The notes: generated by a model not told the origin, from the sequence alone. A DNA stretch of 64,000 nt from Isoetes taiwanensis (GCA_021234155.1 JAJEKV010000020.1:21250018-21314017), one strand, 5' to 3'; positions 54,909 through 64,000 are shown, numbered from the stretch's first letter. Made by a program: numbers and translations.

Positions 54909-56460
54909 TGTGACGCTCCCTGAATATATACGACACCCGGACGTATACATACGGGGACTTTCCCCTCCCATGGCGACCACCTCGCCATGAGCAGGGCCCT
55001 CCATCTATTCCGGCCACCCATATTATGGTGCCCGAAAGAAGGACACGAAGGGGTCATTCGGCCCACGCCTTCAATGGGACTCCTACGTCGCGGAAGCATG
55101 AATACAAGGGTTAGCACACAGCATAAATCACATATAAATAACCACCACGAAGGGTGGCGCATCCATCCAAATACCAACGGCAAAGAATATGCATCTAAAA
55201 CTAAGAAAACACCCAAACCTCAGGTTCTACCCCGGCTCAGACTCTAGTGAGGATCGACTGACGGTTGGGCCTCAAGAGATCAGCAGACCGAGTCTTGGCA
55301 TGGCGTTGGCTAGCATAGAACATCGGGCTAGGGTTGTCCACTCCATCCCCCCGGGCACACTTTGCGTGATGGGTCGATTCACGCCTATGGCTTTCGCTTA
55401 TAGCCTTCCTGAGACGCAGACTCAAGGTATCACCCTTTGAGCCTACTCGTGTTCATGACGCCGGGTCCGATGAGGCAGGTCCGGGAAGCGCCCCTCCGGT
55501 GATCACAATGGCTCCATGGGTGAGCTAGAGAATGCGTACGCATCGGCGACCCCGCGATCCGCACCCAACTTACTCACCCTAAATCTACTCAAAGTGCATG
55601 GTGCCCCATAACGGGTCACACCACTACACCAGTGGAGTGTCGACCCATACCCTCTCCTCTCCTGCGGACCGGCCATCAGGCCTAGCCCAATGTAGGAGTC
55701 TCAGAGCCTTTTATGTTCGGCAAGACCCCACCCCCACTTCACCACTGTGGTCCCTTATCCGGTGCTAAGGTTGGACCATAGCGCCTATGACCCGGTGGGC
55801 TCTTTGCACAATGTGCCGCAATTATTGGGAATTCTGTGGTTCTATCTAGGAACATACTATCGTGATATGAGTTCAGAGGTCTCTACCCCGCCCTTAGGTC
55901 CCCCATTTTCAGAGTGATACCATACAAAGAACTATCAATCCATCCTTTTTTAAGAACCAAACCAGAATCGAATATAAAGAGAACTTACCTTTACAATCAA
56001 GGGTTAGTTCCTACAATTAAAACAAAGAGAGAACAGACAAAAACAAAGACAACAAGTGCCCAACAGGGCGCTACCCTAGAATTCACAACTAAACTACCAC
56101 TAACCAGTGTTTCGGCTGGAACCGTTATCGTGGGGTGCTTCCATGGGTGTTGTAAATAAGGGTGGCAAGAATGCTGACTAGGGGTGTCGGCGATTCTGGG
56201 TCAAGAATAGTCCTTGGGCCAAAGAATGATCCTTTTGGCCCAGTTGCTCTCCTCTCCTCCATTTCCAGCTGCTCCTAATTCGAATTGGGGCACAAAAGCC
56301 CTAATTTGGGTGTCCAAAATGGAAACCATGCCTTGCCCAATCGATTTGGGCCAAGTGGCACCCCCTTGTTGGTGCTAATTAACTAATTTAGCTTAATTAG
56401 GGTAATTAGGCTATATACTTTATAATTATCCACTATGGATTTATTAACATCCTATATCCT
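54909..56460 (-). repeat. LTR related to the chromovirus, right end missing or diverged
   Basis: Starts TGTGACGCTCCCTGAATATA and follows 23278-24400 almost throughout: TACGGGGACTTTCCCCTCCC, AAGGGTGGCGCATCCATCC, GGGTCACACCACTACACC, CAAGACCCCACCCC. From about 56130 it diverges, and the expected CGTCACA end is not found before the tRNA-like repeat at 56470. No PBS or PPT sequence adjoins the left end (TTCTTAACG instead), which suits a solo LTR or an LTR cut at its U3 end. Orientation is inferred from the chromovirus copies. Confidence 0.75.
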
Positions 56461-56469
56461 ATCCTCCTA

Positions 56470-56900
56470 TCTATCTATTATATATTTTATATAATAAAGA
56501 AATAGTGTCCGTGAGTTAGTCGGTGAGTTAGTAACTCCACCCCCATCGACGGTAAAGGAGGCGCCACGTGGCGCGATCTGGGCCCTTGGTCGTCAGATCC
56601 TTAAAAGTTCTAGAAGCTTCTAGAGTCTTCTGAAATCTTCTAGGAAGTTCTATAACATTCTAGAAGCTCCTAGAATCGATCCTACAATCTTCTAGAAGCT
56701 CCTCAAAAGCTCCCAAGTTTGGTGGACAAAATTTTTTTGATTTACCACGGACTTGAACCCTGGACATTGCCCCCCAAACCCCCCACCCTTACCACTAGAC
56801 CAACCAGTCTCTTCTTGAAAAAATAGGAAGCCCATGTTTAGTTAAGGCTGGGGCAAATGGAAATTCCTTTGGGTAATTAAAAGCCTTGGTGTTAAAAGTT
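56470..56900 (-). mobile_element. tRNA-like pol-III-box repeat, copy 1 (SINE-like)
   Basis: Minus strand: A box TGGTCTAGTGG at 56802-56792 and B box GGTTCAAGTCC at 56758-56748, both matching the tRNA promoter consensus, 43 bp apart start to start. The repeat runs left through TTGTCCACCAAACTTGGGAG, a 10-bp-periodic TTCTAGAAGC stretch (56606-56712) found only in this copy, the G-box GCCACGTGGC (about 56570), and GAGTTAGT words, to an AT-rich end with TTATTATA. About 90 bp shared with copy 2 lie beyond the A box on the right (TTAGTTAAGGCT, GGAAATTCCTTTG), so the pol III boxes are not at the extreme 5' end, unlike a canonical SINE. Confidence 0.6.
56606..56712. repeat. 10-bp periodic TTCTAGAAGC stretch resembling heat-shock elements
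   Basis: Decamers in register: TTCTAGAAGC, TTCTAGAGTC, TTCTGAAATC, TTCTAGGAAG, TTCTATAACA, TTCTAGAAGC, TCCTAGAATC, and after a 2-base slip TCCTACAATC, TTCTAGAAGC, TCCTCAAAAG. TTC and GAA alternate every 5 bp, which is the heat-shock-element rule (nTTCnnGAAn). Confidence 0.8.
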
Positions 56901-56926
56901 CGTTCTAGAATGTTCTAAAATAAAGC

Positions 56927-57576
56927 TAGAGAGAGAAGAGGGAAAGACAGAGGGGGAGAGAAATGGAAGAGGAGAGAGGAGAGAGGAGAGAGGAGAGAGA
57001 GGGAGGAGAGAGGGGGGAAAGAAGAGAGAGGAGAGAGGAGAGAGAGAGGATAGATGAAAGGAAAAGAGGGAAAGAAGAGAGAGGAGAGAGAGGGGACAGC
57101 TGAAAGGAAAAGAGGGAAAAGAAGAGAGAGGAGAGAGAGCAGAGAAAGGAGATAGGAAAGAGAGGAGAGAGAGAGGAGGGGGAGAGAGAGGAGAGAGAAG
57201 AGAGATACAGGGAGAGGGGGGGGGGGGGGAGAGGAGAGAGATAGGAAAGAGAGAAAGAAAAGAGAAGAGAGAGAGAGAAAGAGGAGAGAGGGGAAAGGAG
57301 AGAGATAAGAGAGAGAGAAGGAAAAAAGGGGAGAGAGAGGAGATAGGAGAGAGAGCGGAGAGAGAGGAGAGAGGAGAGAGGAGAGAGGAGAGAGAAAGAA
57401 GATAGAGGAGAGAGAAGAGAGATACAGGGAGAGGGAGAGATAGGGAGAGGGGGGAGAAAGGGGGAGAGAGGAGAGAGATAGGAAAGAGAGAAGGAAAAGA
57501 GGGGAGAGAGAGAGAGAGAGAGAGAGAGGAAAGAGGGAAGAGAGGGAAGGAAAGGAGAGAGGAGAGAGAAAGGGGG

Positions 57577-57638
<62 letters not shown>

Positions 57639-58550
57639 GAGAGAAAGAAGATAGAGAGAAGAGAGGAGACAAAAGCTAGAGAGAGAAGAGGGATGCGAGA
57701 GAGAGAGAGAGGGTAGAGACATGGGAGAGAGAGGGGGGAAGAAGAGAGAGGAGAGATAAAAGAGAGAGGAGAGCTGAAAGAGAGAGAGGAGAAGAAGAGA
57801 GAAAGGAGAGAGGGAAGAGAGAGGAGAGAGAAGAGAGAAAGGAGATAGGGAAGAGAGAGGAGAGAGAGAGGAGGGGGAAGAGAAATAGAGAGAGAGGAGA
57901 GAGATAAGAGAGAGAGAAGGGGGGAGAGAGAGAGATAGGGAGAGGGGGGAGAAAGGGGAAGAGAGGAGAGAGATAGGAGAGAGAGAAGGAAAAGAGGGGA
58001 GAGAGAGAGGAGAGAGAGAGAAGAGAGGGAAGAAAAGAGAGGAGAGAGGAGAGGAGAGAGAGAGAAGAGAGAGGGAAGAGAGAGGAGAGAGAAGAGAGAA
58101 GAGGGACAAGAGAAAGAGAGAAAGAGGAATAGAAAAGAGAGAGAAAGATAGAGAGAGAGGAGAGAGATAGGAGAGAGAGAAGGAAAAAGGGGAGAGAGAG
58201 GAGAGAGAGAGGAGAGAAAGGTGAAGAGAGAGAGAGAGAGGAGAGAGGAGAGAGAAAGGAGAGAGGGGGAGAGAGGAGAGAGATAGGAAAGAGAGAAGGA
58301 AAAAAGGGGAGAGAGAGAGGAGAGAGAGGAGAGAGAGGAAAGAGGGAAGAGAAGAGAGGAGACAAAAGCTAGAGAGACAAGAGGGATGGGAAAGAGAGAG
58401 GGTAGAGACATGGGAGAGAGAGGGGGGGAAGAAGAGAGAGGAGAGAGAAGAGAGAGAGGAGAGCTGAAAGAGAGAGAGGGGAAGAAGAGAGAGGAGAGAG
58501 AAGAGAGAAAGGAGAGAGGGAAGAGAGAGGAGAGAGAAGAGAGAGGAGGG

Positions 58551-58580
<30 letters not shown>
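56927..58580 (+). repeat. GA-rich simple-sequence array 1
   Basis: About 1.65 kb of almost pure purine on the plus strand: GAGAGAGG, GAAGAGA, GGGAGAGA words in irregular order. The marker AAAGCTAGAGAG recurs at about 56922, 57672 and 58366, and GAGCTGAAAGAG-type words recur too, so the array also has a loose higher-order period of about 700-750 bp. Long frames here (Ser/Leu polymers on the minus strand) reflect the repeat and are not genes. Confidence 0.9.
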
Positions 58581-58581
<1 letters not shown>

Positions 58582-58756
58582 CCTCAGTCAAAAGTGTTAA
58601 TAGGGTCCAAATCGAGGCGAGGCCAGCCGGAGGCCGGCCGAGCCGAGGAATACTACATAAAAAAGAAGGGCATAGGTGGGTCCAGATCGAGGCGAGGCGA
58701 GGCCGGCCGGAGGCCAGCCGAGCCGAGGAACGGTACAAAAGAAAAGGGCCCTAGTC
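58581..58756 (+). repeat. GC-rich module 1 with internal duplication
   Basis: GGGTCCAAATCGAGGCGAGG followed by CCAGCCGGAGGCCGGCCGAG and CCGAGGAA occurs at 58612 and, slightly longer, at 58677. It joins the GA array to the tRNA-like repeat copy 2. A related module is at 63793-63885. Confidence 0.75.
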
Positions 58757-59085
58757 TCTAATAATAATATAATAAAAAAATAGCGTCCGTCTGTGAGTGA
58801 GTGAGTGAGTATTCCACGTCCATCCAACGGTGGAGGATGCGAGACACGGGCACGAGGGGAGGGTCTGCGGGCCTTGGAGAAAAAGCTCCCAAGTTTGGTG
58901 GACAAAATTTTTTTGGTTTACCATGGACTTGAACCCTGGACATTGCCCCCCAAACCCCCCACCCTTACCACTAGACCAACCAGTCTTTTCTTAAAAGAAT
59001 AGGAAGTCCATGCTTAGTTAAGGCTAGGACAATGGAAATTCCTTTGCTTAATTAAAAGCTTTGGTGTGAAATTTTTTCTAATATA
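58757..59085 (-). mobile_element. tRNA-like pol-III-box repeat, copy 2
   Basis: B box GGTTCAAGTCC at 58935-58925 and A box TGGTCTAGTGG at 58978-58968 (minus strand), identical to copy 1. The left end reads AAAAAATAGCGTCCGTCTGTGA on the plus strand with GTGAGTGAG repeats. The heat-shock-like stretch of copy 1 is absent, and the G-box is mutated (GAGACACGGGC). Confidence 0.6.
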
Positions 59086-59094
59086 ATCTTATCT

Positions 59095-59408
59095 ATCTAA
59101 TATCTATTATAATAAGAAAATAGCGTCCGTGAGTGAGTCTGTCTGTCTGTCTGTGAGTGAGTGAGTCTTCCACGACCATCCGACGGTGGAGGAGGCGCCA
59201 CGTGGCTCCGATCTCATGGCCGCCGGCCCGCGGGCCTTGGCCTCAAAAGCTCCCCAAGTTTGGTGGACAAAATTTTTTGGTTTACCACGGACTTGAACCC
59301 CGGACATTGCCCCCAAACCCCCACCCTTACCACTAGACCATCCAGTCTTTTCTTAAAATAATTGAAAGTCCATGCTTAGTTAAGGCTGGGGCCTAATTAA
59401 TTCAAGGA
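59095..59408 (-). mobile_element. tRNA-like pol-III-box repeat, copy 3
   Basis: B box at 59299-59289 and A box at 59340-59330 (minus strand) match the other copies. The left part has ATAGCGTCCGTGAGTGAG, three CTGT units and GAGGCGCCACGTGGC (G-box). It lies head-to-tail with copy 2, so copies 2 and 3 form a tandem pair. The right end passes straight into a heat-shock-like decamer run. Confidence 0.6.
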
Positions 59409-59414
59409 TACTCT

Positions 59415-59470
59415 AGGATGTTCTAGAATGTTCTAGAATCTCTTGGAATGTCCTAGAATGTTCCAGATGC
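59415..59470. repeat. Heat-shock-element-like decamer run
   Basis: Five consecutive decamers in exact register: TTCTAGAATG, TTCTAGAATC, TCTTGGAATG, TCCTAGAATG, TTCCAGATGC (59421-59470), preceded by GGATG. TTC and GAA units alternate at 5-bp steps throughout with few mismatches, a run of about ten modules. Confidence 0.85.
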
Positions 59471-62400
59471 TCATGAGTAAGCACTTCGGGGCCTAAAAAA
59501 ATAGAAAGTTTCAGCCTAAAAAATAGAAGTTTTTTGAAACTTTGCAAATGCTTAAAATAGAATGTTGTGGGACGTTCCGTGTGCTTATGGGTAAGCACCT
59601 AAGTCTAAAAATAGAAAGTTTCAAACTAAAATAGAAGGTTTTTGAAACTTTGCAAATGTTCAAAATAGAATGTTCGAATGTTCCAAGTGGTCATGGATAA
59701 GCACCCTCAGCCTAAAAAAAATAGAAAGTTTCAGTCTAAAAATAGAAAGTTTTTTGAATTTTTTTTTGAAACTGTGCAAGTGCTCAAAATAGAATGTTAT
59801 GGATGCAGATGCTCATGGGTAAACACCTCAATCCAAAAATAGAAAGTTTTTTGAAACATTGTAAATACTCAAAATAGAATGTGCTAGAATGTTGCAGATG
59901 CTCTAGGGTAAGCACCTCAGTCTAAAAATAGAAAGTTTCAGTCTAAAAATAGAAAGTTTGATTAAACTTTGTAAAAACTCAGATAGAATGTCCTAGAATG
60001 TTTCAGATGCTCTAGGGTAAGCATCTCAGTCTAAAAATAGAAAGTATGGTAGTCTAAAAACAGAAAAGTTTGCTAAAACTTTGCATAAATCTAAAAACAG
60101 AAAAGTTTGCTAAAACTTTGCATAAACTCAAAATAGAATGTTCTAGAGTGTTCCATGTGCTATAGGGCAACCACCTATGCTCTAGAAGCACCTCAGTCTA
60201 AAAGTAGAAAGTTTCTTGAAACCTTGCAAATGCCCAAAATAGAATATTCTGGAGGTGATACTTTGGAATTGGAAGTAAGTGTGATGGGTATGATGGTGTG
60301 TGTAAGCTTCACACATGGGATAATTTTAGAATTGACATACTTTAGAATTGGTAGTAGAGGTAATAGATGTGGCCTCATAGGCATGTGTGAGTATGTTACT
60401 CATGAATGATACTTTGTTGGTAATGGAATAGAAGGTTGAGTAGTATGTGTGAATAAGACTGTGAAATACCATAGAGTGCAGTAGATGTGAGTAACACCTC
60501 AGTCTAAAAATAGAAAGTTTCAGACTAAAAATAGAAAGTTTTTTGAAACATTGCAAATGCTCAGAATAGAATGTTCTGGAATGTTCCAGATGCTCATGGG
60601 TAAACACCTCGGCCTAAAAAATAGAATGTTTCAGTCTAAAAAATAGAAAGTTTTTGAAACTTTGCAAATGCTCGAATGTGCTAGAATGTTGCAAATGCTC
60701 TAGGGTAAGCACCTGAGTCTAAAAATAGAAAGTTTCAGTCTAAAAATAGAAAGTTTGCTTAAAGTTTGTAAAAACTCAGATAGAATGTTCTAGAATGTTC
60801 CAGATGCTCTAGGGTAAGCACCTCAATCCAAAAATAGAAAGTTTTTTGAAACTTTGCAAATGCTCAAAATAGAATGTTCTGGAATGTTGCAGATGCTCAA
60901 GGGTAGTAAGTGTGATGGGTATGATGGGTGTGTGTAAGCTTCACATGGGTGATACTTTAGAATTGACATAAAGGTAGTAGATGTGGCCTCATGGGCATGT
61001 GTGAGTAGGTTACTCATGAATGATACTTTGTTGGTAATGCAATAGAAGGTTGAGCAGTATGTGTGCAGTAGATGTAAATGATACTTTGGAATTGGTAGTG
61101 TTCTTCTCATAGTAAGCACCTCAGTCTAAAAATAGAAAGTTTCAGTCTAAAAATAGAAGTTTTTTGAAACTTTGCAAATGCTCAAAATAGAATGTTGTGG
61201 AATGTTCCAGGTGCTCATGGATAAGCACCTCAGTCTAAAAATAGAAAGTTTCAGTCTAAAAATAGAAGGTTTTTTGAAACTTTGCAAATGTTCAAAATAG
61301 AATGTTCTGGAATGTTCCAGGTGGTCATGGATAAGCACCTCAGTCTAAAAATAGAAAGTTTCAGTCTAAAAATAGAAAGTTTTTTGAAATTTTTTTTGAA
61401 ACTGTGCAAGTGCTCAAAATAGAATGTTATGGATGCAGATGCTCATGGGTAAACACCTCAATCCAAAAATAGAAAGTTTTTTGAAACATTGCAAATACTC
61501 AAAATAGAATGTGCTAGAATGTTGCAGATGCTCTAGGGTAAGCACCTCAGCCTAAAAATAGAAAGTTTCAGTCTAAAAATAGAAAGTTTGCTTAAACTTT
61601 GTAAAAACTCAGATAGAATGTCCTAGAATATTTCAGATGCTCTAGGGTAAGCATCTCAGTCTAAAAATAGAAAGTATGGTAGTCTAAAAACAGAAAAGTT
61701 TGCTAAAACTTTGCAAAAACTCAAAATAGAATGTTCTAGAGTGTTCCATGTGCTATAGGGCAACCACCTATGCTCTAGAAGCACGTCAGTCTAAAAGTAG
61801 AAAGTTTCTTGAAACCTTGCAAATGCCCAAAATAGAATATTCTGGAGGTGATACTTTGGAATTGGAAGTAAGTGTGATGGGTATGATGGGTGTGTGTAAG
61901 CTTCACATGACTGATACTTTAGAATTGACATACTTTAGAATTGGTAGTAGAGGTAATAGATGTGGCCTCATGGGCATGTGTGAGTATGTTACTCATGAAT
62001 GATACTTTGTTGGTAATGGAATAGAAGGTTGAGTAGTATGTGTGAATAAGACTGTGAAATACCATAGAGTTCAGTAGATGTGAGAAATACCTCAGTCTAA
62101 AAATAGAAAGTTTCAGACTAAAAATAGAAAGTTTTTTGAAACTTTGCAAATGCTCAGAATAGAATGTTCTGGAATGTTCCAGGTGCTCATGGGTAAGCAT
62201 CTCAGTCTAAAAATAGAATGTTTCAGTCTAAAAATAGAAAGTTTTTTGAAACTTTGCAAATGCTCGAATGTGCTAGAATGTTGCAAATGCTCTAGGGTAA
62301 GCACCTGAGTCTAAAAATAGAAAGTTTCAGTCTAAAAATAGAAAGTTTGCTTAAACTTTGTAAAAACTCAGATAGAATGTCCTAGAATGTTCCAGATGCT

Positions 62401-62697
62401 CTAGGGTAAGCACCTCAATCCAAAAATAGAAAGTTTTTTGAAACTTTGCAAATGCTCAAAATAGAATGTTATGGAATGTTAAAGATACTCATGGGTAAAC
62501 ACCTCAATCCAAAAATAGAAACTTTTTTGAAACTTTGTAAATGCTAAAAATAGAATGTTCTGGAATGTTCTAGATGCTCAAGGGTAAACACCTCAGTCTA
62601 AAAATAGGAAGTTTCAGTCTAAAAATAGAAAGTTTTCTTAAACTTTGTAAAAACTCAAATAGAAGATCCTAGAATGTTTCAGATGCTCTAGGGTAAG
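59470..62697 (+). repeat. About 110-bp tandem array with a heat-shock-like motif per unit
   Basis: The unit, about 110 bp (for example 61221 to 61331), has the order CACCTCAGTCTAAAAATAG, AAAGTTTCAGTCTAAAAATA, GAAAGTTTTTTGAAACTTTG, CAAATGCTCAAAATAGAATG, TTCTGGAATGTTCCAGATGC, TCATGGGTAAG. Perfect four-module cores GAATGTTCTGGAATGTTC are at 60569, 61300, 62162 and 62553; three-module versions include 60872. Units are shuffled and partly deleted. A spacer of about 240 bp (GTGATACTTTGGAATTGG, CATGTGTGAGTATGTTACTC) interrupts three times (60250-60492, 60904-61109, 61850-62088). Blocks at 59470-61100 and 61100-62690 repeat one another with an offset of about 1630 bp, a higher-order repeat. No protein coding is supported. 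Confidence 0.88.
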
Positions 62698-63522
62698 CAT
62701 GAGGGAGAGAAGAGAGAGAGAGAGACAAACAGGGAGGAGAGAGAAAGAGAAGAGGGAGGAGAGAGAGAGGAGAGCAGAGAGAAGAGAGAAGAGAGAGAAG
62801 AGAGAGGGAAGAGAGAGAGAGGGGGAGAGAAGAGAAAGGGAGAGAGAAAGAGGAGGAGGGAGGAGAGAGAGAGGTGAGCAGAGAGGAGAGAGAAGAGAGA
62901 GAGAGAGAGACAAAGAGAGAGGAGAGAGAAAGAGAAGAGGAAGGAGAGAGAGAAAAGATCAGAGAGGAGAGAGAAGAGAGAGAAGAGAGAGGGAAGAGAG
63001 AGGGAAGAGAGAGAGAGGGAAAGAAGAGAAAGGAGAGAGAAAGAGAGGAGGGAGGAGAGAGAGAGCTGAGCAGAGAGGAGAGAGAAGAAAGAGAGAGAGA
63101 GAGGGATGAGAGAGGGGAGAAATAGAGAGAGAGGAGAGAGATAGGAGAGAGAGAAGGAAAAAAGAGGAGAGAAAAAGAGGAGAGAAAGGGGAGAGAGAGA
63201 ACAGAGAGGAGAGAGGAGAGAGAAGACAGAAAGGGGGAGACGGAGAGAGATAGAGAGAGAGAAGAGAGAGAGGAGAGAGGAGAGAGAGAGAGAGATAAGG
63301 GAAGAGAGAGGAGAGAGGAGAGAGGAGAGAAAAGGGAGAAGAGAGATAAGAGAGAGAAGAGGGAGAGAGAGAGGATTCAAAGAAGAGAGAAGAGAGGAGA
63401 GAGAAGAGAGAGAGGAAAGCTGAAAGAGAGAGGGGAAAGAAGAGAGAGGAGAGAGAAGAGAGAAATGAGAGAGGGAAGAGAGGAGAGAGAGAGTAGAGAG
63501 AAGAGAGAGAAGAGAGAGAGAT

Positions 63523-63556
<34 letters not shown>

Positions 63557-63792
63557 AGAGATATGGGGGAGAGAGAGAGGGAGAGGAGAGCTGAAATAGA
63601 GAGGGGAGAGGAGAGAGAGGAGAGAAAGGAAAGAGGAGAAAGAGAGGGGAAAGATAGGATATAGAATACAGGGAGAGGGGACAGAGAGAAGGGAGAGAGA
63701 GAGAAAGAGAGAGGAGAGAAGGAGAGAGGAGAGAGGGAAGAGATAGGAGAGAGAAGAGAGAGGAGAAACAGGGAGGAGAGAGGGAGATAGGG
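62698..63792 (+). repeat. GA-rich simple-sequence array 2
   Basis: About 1.1 kb of purine-rich GAGAGA/GGAGAGAGA words, beginning abruptly after GGGTAAGCAT of the 110-bp array. Same composition as array 1, including GAGAGCTGA interruptions. Frames over it encode only low-complexity polymers and are not called. Confidence 0.9.
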
Positions 63793-63885
63793 CACGTGGG
63801 TGGGCCCAAACCGAGCAGTAAGGAGGCCGGAGTTAAACGAGCCGAAAGGAGAAAAAGAAAAAGGCCGCCGCCGGGCCTTTTCTAG
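63793..63885 (+). repeat. GC-rich module 2
   Basis: CACGTGGGTGGGCCCAAACC, GAGGCCGGAGTTAAACGAGC and CCGAAAGG correspond loosely to GGGTCC-AATCGAGGC, GGAGGCCGGCCGAGCCGAGG of module 1, in the same place between a GA array and a tRNA-like repeat. Confidence 0.55.
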
Positions 63886-64000
63886 TCCTATATAATAAAA
63901 AAGAATAGCCCGGCCCCCAGGAGTGAGTGAGTAAATAAGTAAGTAAGTATTTCACACCCCATCTACGGTTGAGGATGCGCCACGTGGCTTGATCTGGGCC
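63886..64000 (-). mobile_element. tRNA-like repeat, copy 4 (cut by window end)
   Basis: Plus strand ATATAATAAAAAAGAATAGC, GAGTGAGTGAGTAAATAAGT, CATCTACGGTTGAGGATGCG, CCACGTGGCTTGATCTGGGC: the same left part as copies 1 and 3, including the G-box. The A and B boxes would lie beyond 64000. Confidence 0.6.

Noticed and set aside
54659-55216. 185-codon minus-strand frame in the related LTR
   Set aside because: It runs across the LTR border and has no domain; the corresponding sequence in the full-length LTR is not open.
56745-56815. A functional tRNA gene in the pol-III-box repeat
   Set aside because: A and B boxes are perfect, but the flanks do not form a 7-bp acceptor stem and the G-rich middle does not form an anticodon arm. 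The same sequence occurs in several dispersed copies, so a tRNA-derived repeat is the better reading.
56892-58738. Very long minus-strand frames (up to about 600 codons) of Ser, Leu, Pro and Phe, and similar ones at 62688-63809
   Set aside because: They are translations of GA/TC simple repeats that lack stop codons in several frames. There is no domain, start context or codon structure.
59470-62697. CRISPR-like array (repeats with spacers)
   Set aside because: The sequence is eukaryotic, units are 110 bp and diverged, there are no unique equal-length spacers and no cas genes.

Overview
The window is nuclear DNA from a land plant. It has long introns, plant-type genes (a very-long-chain 3-ketoacyl-CoA synthase and a five-exon KRTCAP2-like OST subunit), Ty3-type LTR retrotransposons primed by initiator tRNA-Met, LINEs, pol-III-box repeats and very large simple-sequence arrays. 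The density and nesting of repeats suggest a large genome. My best guess is a fern or another seed-free vascular plant, but the sequence alone does not prove this.

Layout. 1-4920: most of a gag-only (non-autonomous) LTR retrotransposon, sitting in a LINE whose 3' end continues at 4921-5446 and finishes in a pentanucleotide tail. 5450-9538: mostly unassigned, with a possible minus-strand gene starting at 9538. 10075-11490: an intact KRTCAP2-like gene, reconstructed from five exons with consistent phases. 12567-24843: a Ty3 chromovirus on the minus strand with frameshifts, in-frame stops, a truncated 3' LTR and two or three extra ORFs upstream of gag. 25770-26543: a LINE 3' fragment with poly(A). 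26585-27914 plus 40318-41475: one minus-strand LINE split by a 12.4-kb LTR element (27915-40317) that has a 5-bp target duplication, PBS and PPT but no recognisable pol. That element carries a three-exon, 5'-truncated class I glutamine amidotransferase (gamma-glutamyl-peptidase-like) fragment and five regularly spaced palindromic hairpins. 41500-51600: mostly non-coding, with local duplications and microsatellite-tailed retroposon ends. 51607-53187: an intact intronless KCS gene. 54909-56460: a truncated LTR related to the chromovirus. 56470-64000: a composite repeat region of tRNA-like pol-III-box repeats, GA arrays of 1.7 and 1.1 kb, GC-rich modules and a 3.2-kb array of about 110-bp units.

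Main points for a second look: (1) the 110-bp array and two neighbouring 10-bp-periodic stretches spell near-perfect heat-shock elements (alternating GAA/TTC in 5-bp register) many times over; (2) five roughly 75-bp hairpins at about 213-bp spacing next to the PBS of the 12.4-kb element; (3) a host gene fragment with its introns kept, inside that element and antisense to it; (4) a shared 3' signature followed by a different microsatellite at each of several loci, suggesting retroposons that seed microsatellites.

Only two genes look intact: KRTCAP2-like (ER N-glycosylation) and KCS (ER fatty-acid elongation). I see no functional link between them beyond location in the ER membrane.
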